A stretch of DNA of 64,000 nucleotides from Macquaria australasica (Eukaryota; Chordata; Actinopteri; Centrarchiformes; Percichthyidae), in contig SEMN01000064.1 in assembly GCA_005408345.1 (NCBI GenBank), positions 1,550,001-1,614,000 of the forward strand. The letters run 5' to 3'. Below are positions 13,401 through 28,100 of the stretch, in pieces (position 1 is the stretch's first letter; every line of letters starts with the position of its first letter). Below the pieces are notes generated by a model. The model ran no database searches and was not told the DNA's origin. It saw nothing but the letters and a program-made list of their open reading frames with translations. The position numbers were made by a program, and so were the translations under genes.

Positions 13401-16400
13401 ACAGCAATCATCAGTAGCAGAGCAGTGTACAAACAATCAGCTAGCAGCTTCTCATGTTTAGCTGGTGCTGACGGTCACTTTCACCGGTTAAAATGACAGA
13501 TGTCTCCAGTGGCAGGTCATATCAGCTGTCACTAATCAATGTAAATTCAGTGAGTAACTTGACGGAACAAAATTAAACTTAGCTGTTGTTTGGTGCTCTC
13601 TGTGGCTGGTGTCTGTACTCTGCCAAAAAATGATTGTTAGGGAAGAAGCTCCACTCTGAAACTCCACTGTACAATCAGAGTGGACTGAGTGTTTCTGTAG
13701 TTCCAACAGCTCCCAACAGAGTGAGACGTCTTCTCTAGCAGATCGTGTCAATGACAGGAGTTGCATTTTCCCAGTTAAACTTTCATTCATATATCACAGG
13801 GATGCAAGCACGTGTATTGTGGAAAAAAGAGAGCTACCCGAAGTAGGAAAAAAAAAGCGACGGGACTGATACAGACAGATAGGCACGTTTCTCTATTCTC
13901 ATTCTCACATTATTTTGAAGTGGAGTTTAAATAGCCGGCTGGACTGATAAGTCGGCAGTTTGACCAGCAGCAGTTGCTTATGGAAAGCAGATTTTTTTAA
14001 ATTCAGCCATTAGAAAAAAGCCAATGTCCTTTAACTCTCACCACTCTGCGCTCAAAATGAGCCACAGTGCAGGGAAAGAGTGGTGTGTTCACAGACAAAC
14101 CTCCAAGCGTTTGCTCGGTCCAGCAAGACGAGAGTAAACAAACACATAACCAGTGATGTACTGTGAGGTCCTCGCAACAGGTCCTTTTTTGTTCAATGCA
14201 GTTAATGCAGTTAGATAAGTACCCATACATTTACTTAATTGAAGCGATGTAAATCTACATTATGCTTACTGTAGTTAGCATGCACATAATATGACAGCCA
14301 CCAGGAGTGTATCCAGCCTTGTTTTTTGCCTGGCCTATATTGATGGCTGGCCTTTAATAGTTTGCGTCGACCACCATTACTGAAGATCTGGCTTTTACTT
14401 GACTAATAGTTTTTATTTATTTATTTGATAAAAACATAAGGTGTGACAGACACATATTTAATCAACATTTAGGTAAATTTAAGAATCGAACCGGACTCTG
14501 TATCAGCAGATACCCAATGTTAAAAGGACGCGGAATGAGATTGGAGCCAAAAAAAACTTGATTGGGACATCCCTACAGTAAATGGACATCCTTGAATACA
14601 TAAGCACATTTAGGACCTTATGAAAATGCTTACCTTGTGAATCTGACTCACACACCACCTCAGTGTCGCTGTCCATGTGCACATTCTCTGTGATTTGGTG
14701 TGGGATTGAAAGAGGGGGTGGGATGGAGAAGAATGAAGTTAGTGTTAGAGAAGGTACAAGGAAATTCATTTGATTCTGTCATGCTCCAATAATGCCCTAG
14801 AAAAACACATGAGATATTGTAAGTATTGTTTAATCACTTTAGACGAGCAATTTAATTTTATGCAGAAACCTCAAGAAAGAGGAATAATTTGTACCCTCAG
14901 GGTCAATGCTGTATTCCATGATTTGTAACTGAAAAACAAGATTTGTAACTGAAAAAAAACAATTTGAAAATATTTTACTTACAGACTTTTAACTTCAGCT
15001 TCTCAGATCTGATCCTTTTCGCTTTCAAAAAGCTTCCTGCGCATACAAATGTCTTGTGTTACGCACGGATCAGGTTACTTTCGCTTTCGGGATTTTGAGA
15101 CTATTTTAACGCTGGTCCCAGCTCCACAGATTCGTAAATGCATGATGCGTTTAAGTGCTGGTGGAAAACTGGGACATCTGGGCTTTCGGCGTATTCGTGT
15201 TTAATTTCAAAGTGGGAAAGACGTTTTTCTAAATAGACAGAATAGCTTGTCGCCCCTCGATTAGAGCACATGCATTTACCAACCACAGACTCTATACAGT
15301 AACCTATAAATGTAAATATATGGTTTAAATAAGCTACTGCTAGGTGGTAGAATTGTTCTGCTGGGAAAACAGCCAGTCCAGGCAAAAAGCGGATGCCGGC
15401 TGAACCTACCCCTAACCACCGAGGGGCGACGCTACATGGTGTTGTGTGGAAGCCCGTTCCCCCGTCGAAATGTGTTTCTCTCCTGTTAGAATTGTGTTTC
15501 CCGTAGATTTTGAGACATATACGCAGAGAGGGGCATTTTTGACACCTCCCCGGCTCTTCGTCGGTTGAACAACACTTGTGTCAAAGTGACCTTTGCCACC
15601 TGTGTCCAACTCTGGTGGGAGGTGGCTGTGGACAATTTGCTGTGAAGATGTCGTTGTTGCACATCCAAATAAGAATGGAGAGTCTGGACATCTTTTGTGA
15701 ATGGAAGCAACAGAGGGGCATTCCACTTAGATTCCTGGAGCGTTCTCAGTGATGCAACTGAAATCAGTTCATTCCATCTGGTTTCAAATACTCTGCGGAA
15801 TGTACGGGCATCTTTTGCTGCACTGTAGTTGTTCTGTACATTTGCACGGCTTTCAACAAGCATTGAAATCTTTGTCAAGCTATGTCCAATTTTAAGAGTA
15901 AGACTTGAGCACTGCACTATGTATTGGTTGCACTGTCATGGCCTGCCACATGTTTCACTGCCTGCACAACATGCATGAAATTTGCAGGTTTGATGTGGTC
16001 TTGAATGGTCTTCAAGGGAGTGGTTTTCCTTGAGCATATCAGAAGCCTTCCCAGCTCTCTCATTTTCTGCCGAATGTATTCATGTTTGCCAACATCATAT
16101 CCAAGCCGGTTATACAGATGCTCACCAAACTCCATGATAGTCATCAGATTTGACTGCAGAATAAACTTCATCCTGAACCATGTTGTTTAACAGCTTCCAG
16201 AATTCTTCTTTGACACCAGGTGGTGGAGGTGCAGCAAATGAACATAGGGCCTGGACATGGGTTTTGCCAGGTTTTTGTGGGACACCAGGCTTGAACTTCC
16301 TTATTCATCTTCATGTGCTGCCAAAGGAGTTTCTTTGAGAAAAAGCCTTGATAATATACACAATGCAGGAAATTCTGTGCTTGAGAATTCTGTTTTGTTG

Positions 16401-19079
16401 CTTGCGAGGAACAAGATATCCAACACCAGCATTTAATACGTCAACATTGTGTGCAAAGTTGCCCCTATTTTTCAAATGTTCCAGATGCATTCGTCTTTCT
16501 TTGGAGCGTTTTGGGAAGGACACAGCCCGTGCAACTTCTAGCTTATCGTGATGGGCACGCTCCAAATGTCTTGCTATTTTTACAACTTACAGTACAAACA
16601 ATATTGCTTTTTGATGTACATTCTTAACCCATTCTCCTTTTCACAGACAGCGGATATGGAAAGTGAACCATCAGCTACTCCATCTTCTGTAAATGGGGAA
16701 GTGGCAATGTCTGGAAGATTTTGCTCCAGATCAGGTGTTGAGTTTGCCAACAGGGATCCAGTGTCTTCCATTCCACTCTGTTTTGATGAGTGTCCACTAC
16801 AGGTTCGTGTTGTAGGACAGGATACACTGCTTAAAGGCCACCTTTTATGTCTCCTACCAGAGCTGCTTCCTTTTCTTGAGGGTGAGCGTCCTCTGTTAAC
16901 CACCTGCTTTGAAGAGCCATTGTTCAGTTCTGTTGGCGAGATACATCCATCTCTGATGTCCACCATCGTACTTAACTTTGGGCATCTGAGCTTGCTCTCT
17001 TTCTTGTCGAATGGCACAATAACTTCACTTGTGTCTGTACCATCAGAATCATCCTCACTAGTCTCAGGAATATATTCCTCTCCACTGTCATCTGAGATGG
17101 GGTCAAAAAGCTCATCTGAATTTTCTGCATCTTTTTGAGACAGGATGTGCCTGATTTTTGCAATGTTACGTAGGTGAAGAAAAGGCAGTCCTCTGTCCAG
17201 ACCACAGAGCCACAAATAGACCCTCAGTCACTCTGGAGACAACAGAGGCTACGTGCTAGCCTGAGGGCTACTGTTCACCTGAGCATGGCCAGTGGCTTCC
17301 CTCCAAGCCAGGCCCAGTGTAACTCAATTTGAGGACAACATAAATGCAGTGCAGAGCCGAGCTGCACCCAAACAAAGCACGGACCTCCAAGCCCCGAGAT
17401 AAAACCTGGGGTGTAATGCGTCTTGTGCTGTTAATCTGTAATTAAACTGTTTTACAGCCAATAAAAAGCATATCTCAAGGGTTCAAAGAGTGATACAAAG
17501 CTAAATCCTGGCAACTGTAAGCCAATAGCTTGGCTTATGTCATCTAACCCTCCATGGTTAAGTATGGAGCATTGCTGCAAAAGACTCATTACTCATTACA
17601 TTTCAATTCAATTCAATTCAGTTTTATTTATATAGCGCCATATCATAACAAAGTTATCTCAGGGCACTTTTTCGAATAGAGCAAGTCTAGACCTACTCTT
17701 TATATTTACAGAGACCCAACAGTTCCCACCATGAGCAAGCACTATGCGACAGTGGCAAGGAAAAACTCCCATTAACTGAACCGATCCTTTAAACCTCCCC
17801 AAAGTTAAGTAACCCTTTTACTTTAGGCTGCCCATAGACCCTTTTATTGGCAGGATGCAGAGGTTATCCTTTACTTAGCTAACATGAACAGCTGTGCAGA
17901 TTGTGCACAATTCTCTTAAACCATGGATTAAGGATTTGTTTGTTTTGGGTTGACTCATTACTGAGATGGATTGTACTCTGTAGCAGATTGTCTTCAGTCG
18001 TGCCACCAGCTATGAACACACTTACACTGAAGCAATATGTGACTCACTGGACTGTGATTCTGTGCGTTGGACAGCAGTGGTTGGTTTCCTTACTGGACTT
18101 ACACTCTGGTAGTTTGTTCACTTTACTTAGTTGTGTGTGTTTTGTGTCCACAGTATGGCAGAAGTCCCCTGCACTTGGCTGCCTACAAAGGCCACATTGA
18201 GGTTGTGCGTATCCTGCTTAAAGCTGGCTGCGACCTGGACATCCAAGACGACGTGAGTAGATTCAGTTGCGGTGGCCATGTTTCCACTTTTCATCCATGG
18301 TGGTTAACAGTGGATTGCTTATCTTTTTGCTTTCAATTCTGTTTTATTGGAATGATTTTTTTTTAAACACAAAGATAACTGTAGTCTAATGACCTCCAGT
18401 GGCCTTGAATGGGACTCTTTGGACTCCCCACTTGTGGGTTTGCCCTCAAGATGCAAGTGCCCCTTTCCCACAGATAATGATAAACCATGTTGCCAAATTC
18501 ACTCTCTGTGGTCAATGAGCTCTGCAACAGGCTGCAGTACATCCTCTAGAACTGGAGGGAGCAGGAGGTGCAGACTGAGGCAGGAGGAGGAGGAGGGGAG
18601 AAGACAGTGGATGAGGGCTGGGCAAGAGCCAGGAGGATCAGGGGGAGTGAAGGAGGTTAGCCAAACCTGCTCCTACTGAGCCAGCAGAAATCTGTCACCC
18701 CATCCTTCCTTCTCTCCACCGCTGCTGCTACACTCGCCTCAGTACTTATCTAGCTTGGAATTACCCTCTCCTCCTCTTCTCCCTCCTCTTTCTTCACCGT
18801 CTTTCATGGAAATCATTGGTCATTGCTCTTTCTTCCTGTGCTCTAATGTCAAACCTGACCTATTAAGTGTCACTCACCACTTATCTGTGTGCAAGAATCT
18901 ATGACTGAGCATAAATGTGGGCTGAACCTTTTTCCTGGGACTGTAAGTTCACTGCATTCATACGGTTATATAAACCACTGTGGACTCTAAACACCATATA
19001 TATACCATATATTGGGACCATATTAACTTCAGTCCTGCTTGAGTCAGTAAGTACATGGTGTGTTTATTAAAAAGGAGAC

Positions 19080-19142
<63 letters not shown>

Positions 19143-22100
19143 CAGACAGATAGATAGATAGACAGATTGATAAATACTTTATTTATCCCTGGGGGGAAAT
19201 TTGCAATTGTTCGCCATAAAGGAATAGTTCAGCATTTTGAAAAATGCCTCTATTTGCTGTGTTTCCAAGAGTGAGAATAGAAGATCAATATCAAGCTCAG
19301 GTTTGTTAAATACGGAGCTGGAATCAGGACATGCTTAGCTTAGCGTAGCATAAAGACTGGAGGCAGGGGGAAACCTGGCTCTGTCCAAAGTTCAAAGATA
19401 CACCTACCAACATGTCTAAAGCTCACTAATTAACATCTGTTTGGAGTGATGAAGACACTGTAACATTCCTCAGATTAATACATGAAAAAAAAAAGAAATG
19501 CCATATTTCCATCACCTTTTCTATATTGTTTTCAACCATTTGAGCTGGAGCTCTTTTAATTACGTCATCTTTTTGTGCCCTCTTCTGCAGTGGTTTAATG
19601 GCACCCAGCTGGAGAATTAGTGCCACCAACTGTTTATCTCAATGAACCAACTCCTAATATCTATATAAAGTAGTGGATGGAAATGCATTAATTTGAATTT
19701 TCTTTTGCTGATTTTCTGGAAACTTGGTTAACATTTGCGCTGAATTTGGATGGAAACCTGACTACTGATTTCCATGTTCTCATCTCACTCTCAGAAAGAG
19801 CGAACAAGAAAATGAATGTATTTCCCCAAATGTTCAACTATTCCTTTAATTGTAAATTAATATGTAAATCAGGAGTTCTAAATGCATGCACTGACATACA
19901 AAAGACATCCATCCATGTGTTTGTTCCACTCAACCTAAGCAGGAATAAAAGCAAAAACCAAACTATTCCTTCAAGAGAGTGTGTCACCTCTGATGGACGA
20001 AAATCTTGTATCTCCGTGTCAGCTTTTCAACAAATGAAATTATTATTTTTTTCAATTGCTTTAGGAAATAATTCTTTTTGAATACAATAAAAATAAAGTT
20101 TATATATAATTTATGAATCTTCGTGGCATGAAAATGACCCAGCAAGAACACTGTAAAGTAACCATGTAATAAAATACCACTTGGGGCTCCAAGATTTTCA
20201 CATGATGGAATTGTTTTTCTATTAATGGATGCTGGTTTTCTTGTCCTGTTGCTGAGTGTTTCTTGTCACATATTGTTAGTGAGTGAGGTGTGTTTGTTTG
20301 ACTGTTGGCAGGGGGAGCAGACAGCGTTACACCGGGCTGCCGTGGTGGGAAACAGTGATGTCATCAGTGCTCTCATCCAGGAAGGGTGTGCACTGGACAG
20401 ACAGGACAAGGTGCAGATCAAAAGACAGAAACACACACACACACACACACACAAACACACACAGAGGCTAATGGCACCGCTAATACAGTCAGTTGGAGGA
20501 ACAGGGGAATTTCAAAGCCATCATAATGACTACATTAAAGCATCTGATAATCATAGAGAAACCAGTGTGCCTGTAATCTGCCTCATTCCCCCATGAAAAG
20601 CAGAGTAGTGTGTTTAGAATCACAGTGAAAAGAGAAATTACTTTTTCGTAGCAACATAGCTGTACCTACAGGTATTATAACCATGAACACTCATATTTTA
20701 CCTGTTCTTTCTGTATTTTATATCAAAACCTTTTACGTGCTGAAATATAGTGCATTAATAGTGTATTTTGGTAGGTACTTAATGGTATACCAGTGGGTGT
20801 ACACAATTATCCAGCCAGTAATACCATGCATGATTTAATAAAGCCCTTTTCCCCATAACTCCTTTACAGTTGTCTTATTATGAATTAAAATTAAGATTAA
20901 CTTTATTGTCCCACAAAGTGGGAAATTTGGCGTGGGCTTTCACCCATGCTGCAGCACACACTCCACATACAAAAACATGCAAAGACATTAGTACATGAAA
21001 AACATACATAGTACATAGTACAAAACATAAAAGCAAAGGTCTGTGCCCATCCTTCAATAATAGGTTACCCTATCTGCCGCTGTTTAAAAGTTTTATTGAC
21101 ACTGGGATAAATGAATTTTTAAATCTATTTAATCTACAACAAGGGACTCTGAATCTCCTCCCAGAGGGCAGTAGCTGATACTCAGCATGTAGAACATGGG
21201 TTGGGTCGGTAACTATCCTATTGGCTTGCCTTAGGGTAGCCTGTTCATGAGTAGACTGCAAAGATGACTGCTGTGTTACCCCTATAATTCTCCATGCAGT
21301 CTGCATCAATTGGACCAGTTTGGTCTTTAACTGCATGGAGAGGTTGTCATGGTCCACAAAGGACTCTTGTCTGGACTCTGTGTGTTTTTGTCTTGTTTCC
21401 TGTTCTTATTTTGAAATCCCTGGTCTTGTGTTCGTGTGTGCCCTTTACTTCCTGTCATTGTCTGTCTGTTTTTCCCGCCAGTTTGGATTAGGTTCACCTG
21501 TGTCTCGTTACGCACCTGTGTCTGTTTCCCTCATTGTCTCTTCCCCTACATATACCAGTCCTCTCCCTTTGTTCCTTGTCGCGTCATTGATGTTGCTGAT
21601 GTGTTTGGTTTGTCAGTTTCCTGTGCTCCTGCGTTTCTCTGTGTTTTCTGGAGTTTTTGTTAGTTTTATTTAATTAAATCATCTTGCTGCACTCAGCCTA
21701 CCACTGTCTGCGTTTGGGTCCTTCCCCTGTTGCCTAGATGGCCTGTCGCGGCAGAGTTGCCTCGCACGCCGTTCCTAACAGAGGTTACCAAACCAAGCTG
21801 TGATGCCGTATCTGATAAGGCTCTCAAACGCTGCCTGATAAAACATTATCATCAATTTTTGATCAACACCATGAACTCTAAGTCGACGCAGGAAGTGCAG
21901 TCGTTGTTGTAGTCAGCTACAGAGACTGTCCACATGGAAGCTCCAGGTTAATGAGTTATCAATGTAAATACCAAGATATTTGTACGAGGAGACTTGTGAG
22001 ATAGTTTCATCGTGGATGAACACAGGCCTGTGATCGGCAACACCCCTGGGGTCCACACCATCTCCTCAGTCTTTTTAACATTGAGTACAAGGTAGTTATC

Positions 22101-25100
22101 ATCGCACCATTTCACAGACCTTTTTATCTCTGAATAGTATTCAGTTAGGTTGCTGTCCTTTTTCATTAAAGCTAAGATGGCAGTATCATCTGAGAATTTA
22201 ATTATGTGATTGTTAGGGTTATAGCTTCTACACTCGTTAGTGTATAAGGTAAAAAGGACAGTTGAACTGACACAACCCTGGGGGGCACCCGTACTCAAGG
22301 TTCTGGGTTCTGAGAGTACCGTTAACACTGACCTGTTGTTTACGATTGGTTAAAAACGAGTGGTATCATCTAATAATGAGAGGGTGGACATTAAGGTCCT
22401 TCAGGTTCTTAATTAATAGATGCAGCTGTACTGTATTAAATGCTGAACTAAAATCTACAAATAAAAGACGTACATATGAGGTAGCATCCTCCAAGTGCTT
22501 AGTTATAAAATGTACCATGACAATGGCCGCATCATCTGTACCTCTATTACACCTATAGGCAATTGACTTCAGTTTTCAGTAGGTTGATAATGATTTTCTC
22601 AAAACACTTCATAACCACTGAAGTCAAAGTAACTGGACGGTAGTCATTATTGTCCATACAGCATCCCTTTTTGGGAACAGGAATAATAATAGAGTTTTTC
22701 CAGGTGGAAGGAACCTCATGTAAGTCCAGGGACTTCTGGTAGATAGGACACCAGGCCTCTGCCAGCTCTTTGCTGCATGATTTCAGCATAAACCCAGAAA
22801 TGCCATCTGGTCCGGTGGCCTTCCTGGGGCAGGTGCGTGAGAACAGTCTCTGTACTACATGCTGGTCAATGGTGATTTTTGGGTAGTTCGATGCAGGTAA
22901 TGTATCTAGAGCCCATTTTTGCTCCTGGGAGAAGTCTGCTATTTCAAACCTCGCATAAAAGTTATTCAATTCATTGGCCTTCTCCCCCTCATTAAAAACA
23001 CTAAGACACTTTTTAGCTGGCGCTATGTTCGTCATGAATTTCAGTCCCACAGTTTTTTGGTGTTCATGGAAGAGCAGTGGGTTTCAGCTTTCTCCTTCTC
23101 CCTCCTCCTAGCCTTCCTTAATTTGTGGTTGAGTTCTTTCTGGATATTCCTCAAAGCCACAAGGTCCCTACTCTTAAAAGCCAAGTGTTTCTGAACTATG
23201 CACTTATTATTATTGTTTGGATACATATTTATTGACTTCTGGGTTAACACATTATCTCTGCAAAAATTAATATAGTCTGTAATGGTATAACATGCCTCTT
23301 CCAGGTCCAGGCTATGAAAGAGGTCCCAGTTGGTACAAAAGAAACAGCCTTTTAAGGTTACCATTTCCATCATTGTTCCAAACATATACAGTTTTAACTT
23401 GTGGTTTACTGCTTTTAAGCAGGGACAACATTGTGGTCAGAAGTGCCTAATGGTGGTTTAGTTTTGGCTGTGTAGGCATCTTTAACATTGCCATAGCATT
23501 TGTCCAGGATTCTTTTACCTCTAGTATTACAGTCTACATATTGCCTGAATCCAGGCAGCGCAGCTTCGAGCTTGCAGTGACTCCCTCGTGGTAAAAGACA
23601 CACTACATGGCAGAAGCAGGGCCGCCCGGGTTGCAACAGAGCAGCGCCGCTGGAAAACAGTATGATTACTCTTTGTCTCCATACCACAATAAAACAAGGC
23701 TCATATAAATATAAATATAAATATAAATATAAAGAGTTGGTCTAGACCTGCTCTACTCGAAAAAGTGCCCTGAGATAAATTTGTTATGATATGGCGCTAT
23801 ATAAATAAAACTGAACTGAATTGAATTGAATTGAAATCAGGAATGCATTTCAATTGTCTGTGAACACACTCTGCTATTGTGGTGGCTGCCTTTGCTGCGT
23901 TTCCACTTGGCGGGATGTAGACAGTATACAGCAGAATATTCCCAAATTCACGGGGGAGATAAAATGGTCTGAGACTTAGACATACCAGTTCAATGTCAGG
24001 ATAACAAATCAACTCCCTCGTGGTGAATTGCAAGCACCACTTTTGGTTGACCAAGACACAGGTGCCTCCTCCCTTACTCTTGCATTCCTGTCGGAATGCA
24101 CCATAGAGAAGCCCTCCAGGGCGACAAGTGAGTCGGGTATGTCCTCTTGTAGCCAGGTCTCAGTGAACACAAGCAGGCACGAATCCCAATACTCGTGTCG
24201 AACTCTGGAGTTGAATCACAGCTCATCAACTTTGCTCCTCAAGGAAGGGGCATTGCAGAGAAACTATATGTAGCATACTATATAGTGACTAAAAAGTGTG
24301 AAATTCTGTGTGTGAAGATCTTACATTCATACAAATAAACATTACTTTAAAACAGAAGACGCTTACATTTTGTATTTTTTAATTCCCAAGTGAAAAATCA
24401 GTTTTTCTACTGCAACTGTGGCAAAACTGATCGGATTCAGCTGCGGACTCAACGACAGGGTGTACTTCCTGTGGACTTCACAGCAGCTGTGTCTCAATTC
24501 AGGGGCCGCATCTTTTAGAGGCTGCATTGAAGCATGTTCTTCCATGTTCCTGACTCTTTTTTCTGCAACTAACCGACCAATGAAAACTAAGACTCTTCTC
24601 ATCAACTAACGATTTGGTCGACTATTAAGGGGCAGCCCTAGAATGGACATAGTGAATGATGGTAAATGAAAGATATTTATTGTAATAAAGTAAACAACTA
24701 AAGAAATAACTACAAATATGGTGTGTTAGTAACAACAATGATGTAGATATGAATGTGTGAGTATAATGAAGTGTAAGGTGTTGTAAAGCGAAAGCAAAAC
24801 AAAAGCCAAACAAAGGCAAAAGTGTGCAGATGCTGGCTGGGATGAAACCAGGTGAGAGAGAGAGCCAGAGCAATGCTGGAGTTGGGCTTTTATTCCCTGG
24901 GCTGCTAGGCCCTGGTGCTCTGAATCTGGCAGTCTGCCACAACCACGTTCCTCTGGTACTTTCAAGGTAACAGGAAAAACAATAACTGGCAAACTACACC
25001 TGCATCTCAGTAGTTAGCCTGGCTGTCACAGAGTGGTAAGTATGACATGACTCTGTTGTTGTACTGATTGAATCTCATCTATATACCAATGTAATTCTAG

Positions 25101-28100
25101 AGTTACAAAGGAAGAGAATCTTCAGAAATGGAAGTGTAAGATATGTGTTGGCATAAAGTCAAGTGCATCATTCTGGCTGTTGTAAATGTGGCTTTTTTTT
25201 TTTTTGTTTCTTTGTTTTTTGTCCTGTCAGGATGGCAACACAGTTCTCCACGAGGTGTCCTGGCACGGCTTCAGCCAGTCTGTTAAACTTCTGGTGAAGG
25301 CTGGAGCCAACGTTCACGCTAAAAACAAGGTGATTCTACAATGGAGTTCTCAACTTTCAACCACAACCCTGATTAAATGTGTTTCCTATAAACTGTATTC
25401 CTATAATCATTCCTTCAGCTGTCATTCAGTGCATTCTATATCCTTAAGAGAAATTCACCAGTAAATAAAGCCATTGTGCTGCACAACAAAAACTATTACA
25501 ATTTCTTTTTTATTACAAGTAATTTAAAGCAAGACTGAAACTTTTAAAAGTAGAAATTACACATTCTTTCTCTTACAAATGAGAGGTTGAATTCATAAGC
25601 AATGAAAACACTCATTACACTCAGGTGTTTTGCTTCTACAGCCTTACTTGGTCTCATATGACAAGTAGCATATTGTGGCCAATGTAAACTTCACATATAT
25701 ATTGTTGTGTATCTTACATTAGTGAGACATTTCACTAACTCTTTTCTGCTTGTGTTATGATTACACTACGCATGCCACACAAACATTCTAATGTTTTTTT
25801 CACAAAAGTAAAACGTAAGAAGTATGCACAGCATACCTCACCAACATGTTTGTTGTTTCCCTCTTTTGGTCTCATTCCACTCACTCTCAGTCAGGACACC
25901 TAATGATGATGTCTTTAAAGGAACTGATTCAAAATGAATCTTGTCAAACAAAGGGAAAACTGATGTGCTATTAGTCTGTAGTTGTCTGCATGAAAGTTCA
26001 TTCTTGACTTTGTGGAAAAAGCTTGTGGGTGGACCTTGAGTTAAGATTTTTTAGGTAAACAATTTGTTTCCAATTTCCAAGAAGCAAATTGCATTACCAT
26101 CATGTGGTAATGGAAGCTAAACCACCATTAGGCATTACCAATGTGGTAATGGATTTCATCACCGTGTATTACTGAGCAAATTCCATCCATTGATGAAGAC
26201 CTTGAAATGCAGTTGAAAGCTAGTTATTGCTCCAAAAATAAATTGTAAAATAAATAAGTGATTTACATATAATGTGTATGATGTGTATGTGATGGAGGCC
26301 ACAGCTCTGGGAAAGAAGCTGTTCCTCAGTCTGTTGGTGCGGGATCATATTGTCCTTATTGCTACCATTTGGCAGCGGTTCAAACAGGGAGTGCCTGTGT
26401 GGGCTGGGCCTGTTTCAGCTTCCTGAGGAAGAATAGTCTTTGTTGGGCCTTTTTAATCAGGTGTGAGGTGTTTGAGGTCCATGTCAGCTGTTTTAACACA
26501 TTGACTCCAAGAAACTTTAGGTTTTCCACACTTTCCACTGCTTCTCCATGTATGTGGAGGGGGAGATTTACTCTCTCATTTGTTCTCTGAAGTCAATAGC
26601 CATCTTCTTTGTCTTTGAGGTGTTAAGGACTAGGTTGTTGTCCCCATACCACTTAGCCAGATGTTCCACCTCAAGCCTGTAGACCATCTCCTCAATGTTC
26701 TGTCTTATTCACTCTCTCCCCTCTCTCTTCTCTCAATCTTTCCCTTGTCTCTGTTCAGTTTGCTGTAGTAGCATGATTGTCAGATGAAGGGTCTTACCAA
26801 AGTATCCAAACATTGTGAACTTGAATAAGATAATAAAAACACATAAATGGTATAACAGCAAAAAAACTGACCCTAGTAAACACAAATAAACGATGACACT
26901 CTGACTCTCTACTCCTCCTGTTGTCAGGCAGGAAACACAGCTCTCCACCTTGCGTGTCAGAACGGTCACGCTCAAAGCTCCAAGGTTTTGCTCCTGGGAG
27001 GCTCCAGGCCCGACAGCAAGAACCATGTAAGTCTCTAGCAGGGCTCTGGTAGGTGCTGCTGCTGCTAGAATTATATACCAGAGTTCATGAGATGGATGCA
27101 GACACAGCCTGCAGTTATTCAGATATAGACACACAAGTCATCTTCTACCTCTCGTTCTAAACGATAGTACATTTAAACGTCACTTTATCATTTTAAATAC
27201 CTGGTGCTTTTCAGTGTTCTGTTTCACAGAACAAAGAATTTTGACATTTCTGTTAAGAAACTTCTTGTGTCGTCATTAGTACAGTGTCATTTTGGTTATG
27301 CTTGTTCCACTTAGCATGGTGGTTTGACAACTACATTTAGAAACACTTTGCAAGTGAATGCAAAATAACATTTGTTAAATGCATGTCCTCAAACTCATGT
27401 TGGTAGTAATGAATTTGAGAAGTGTGGGACTGCTGCATGTGCAGCTCAGGGTAGAAGCTGCATCATATACAACATCATCAATGGGCATGCTCCCAATTAC
27501 TTAGGCTAGCAGATAACAATGGTTTCCATATTCATCATGGCTATAATACGAGGGCCATTGTGGATTCATGTAAATTCGAGTAAATAGTTATTATAATTTT
27601 TTTTATGTAAACAGTAGAAAACCAGACTGTGTGTAATTTGAAAGGTGTCACTCATAGTGACATATCCACAGAGATTTATCACCCAGCTATGCAGTTCCCT
27701 TCAACTCTATGGAGCTTTCCTTTTTAGCTCATTGTTTTGGTTTTCTGGCCCACAACTTTACTGTTTTGGTTCACTCTCACTGCTCTCTTTCACCTGGTTT
27801 CACCTAGTTGTGAAAAGCCCACTGTCCTGCTCATCACCAAACAGCAGACAGACAAAGCTGGAGACTAGCTGGTGAAGAAAATCAAACATTCAGCAGCTAA
27901 AGATCTAGATATTTTTCTCAGAAGTTGTGTTTACAGCTTGTTGCACCTTTCCTAAGTGGCCAAAAACATCAATCAATGCAGCTTTAGATATCAAGTTTTC
28001 AAAACCAAATGGGACTTTTAGCAGTCTAGTTCCTTTTACAGAGTCACTACTTTTATGGGATCCAAAGCTTGTGAAAAGCATCTGTTTGATGTTAAGTGAA

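Larger units (their letters stand above)
20885..24250 (-). mobile_element. Rex1-like LINE ORF2, decayed, split by two insertions
   Basis: On the minus strand, from 24250 down: endonuclease remnants (LVFTETWLQED, LREFGNILLYTVYIPPSG-like), then GTSDHNVV, then RT: RKATGPDGISGFMLKSCS, PVPKKGCCMDNNDYRPVTLT, GAPQGC (motif B), FSDDTAIL (motif C, SDD in place of the usual ADD), VKWCDDNYLVLNVKKTEEM, YKYLGIYIDNSLTW and the C-terminal LLPSGRRFRVP. Several frameshifts and stops are present. It is interrupted by a solo LTR (21345-21780) and an L2-type tail (23703-23840). The 3' end is ttaactttattgtcccac at 20.9 kb. The clade is assigned from remembered motifs. Confidence 0.8.

Noticed and set aside
16548..17138. 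196-codon open frame on the + strand
   Set aside because: It lies opposite the recombinase-like relic; the minus strand carries the recognisable motifs, so this is a shadow.
19078..19168. CRISPR-like or satellite array
   Set aside because: A plain (GATA)n microsatellite without spacers, in vertebrate DNA.
20225..20311. Alternative ankrd6 start just ahead of exon 3
   Set aside because: The in-frame ATG at 20225 lies in intron sequence ending in a normal acceptor; no sign of a promoter or conserved residues.
26733..27134. 133-codon - strand frame
   Set aside because: It crosses ankrd6 exon 5 in antisense and has no recognisable domain.
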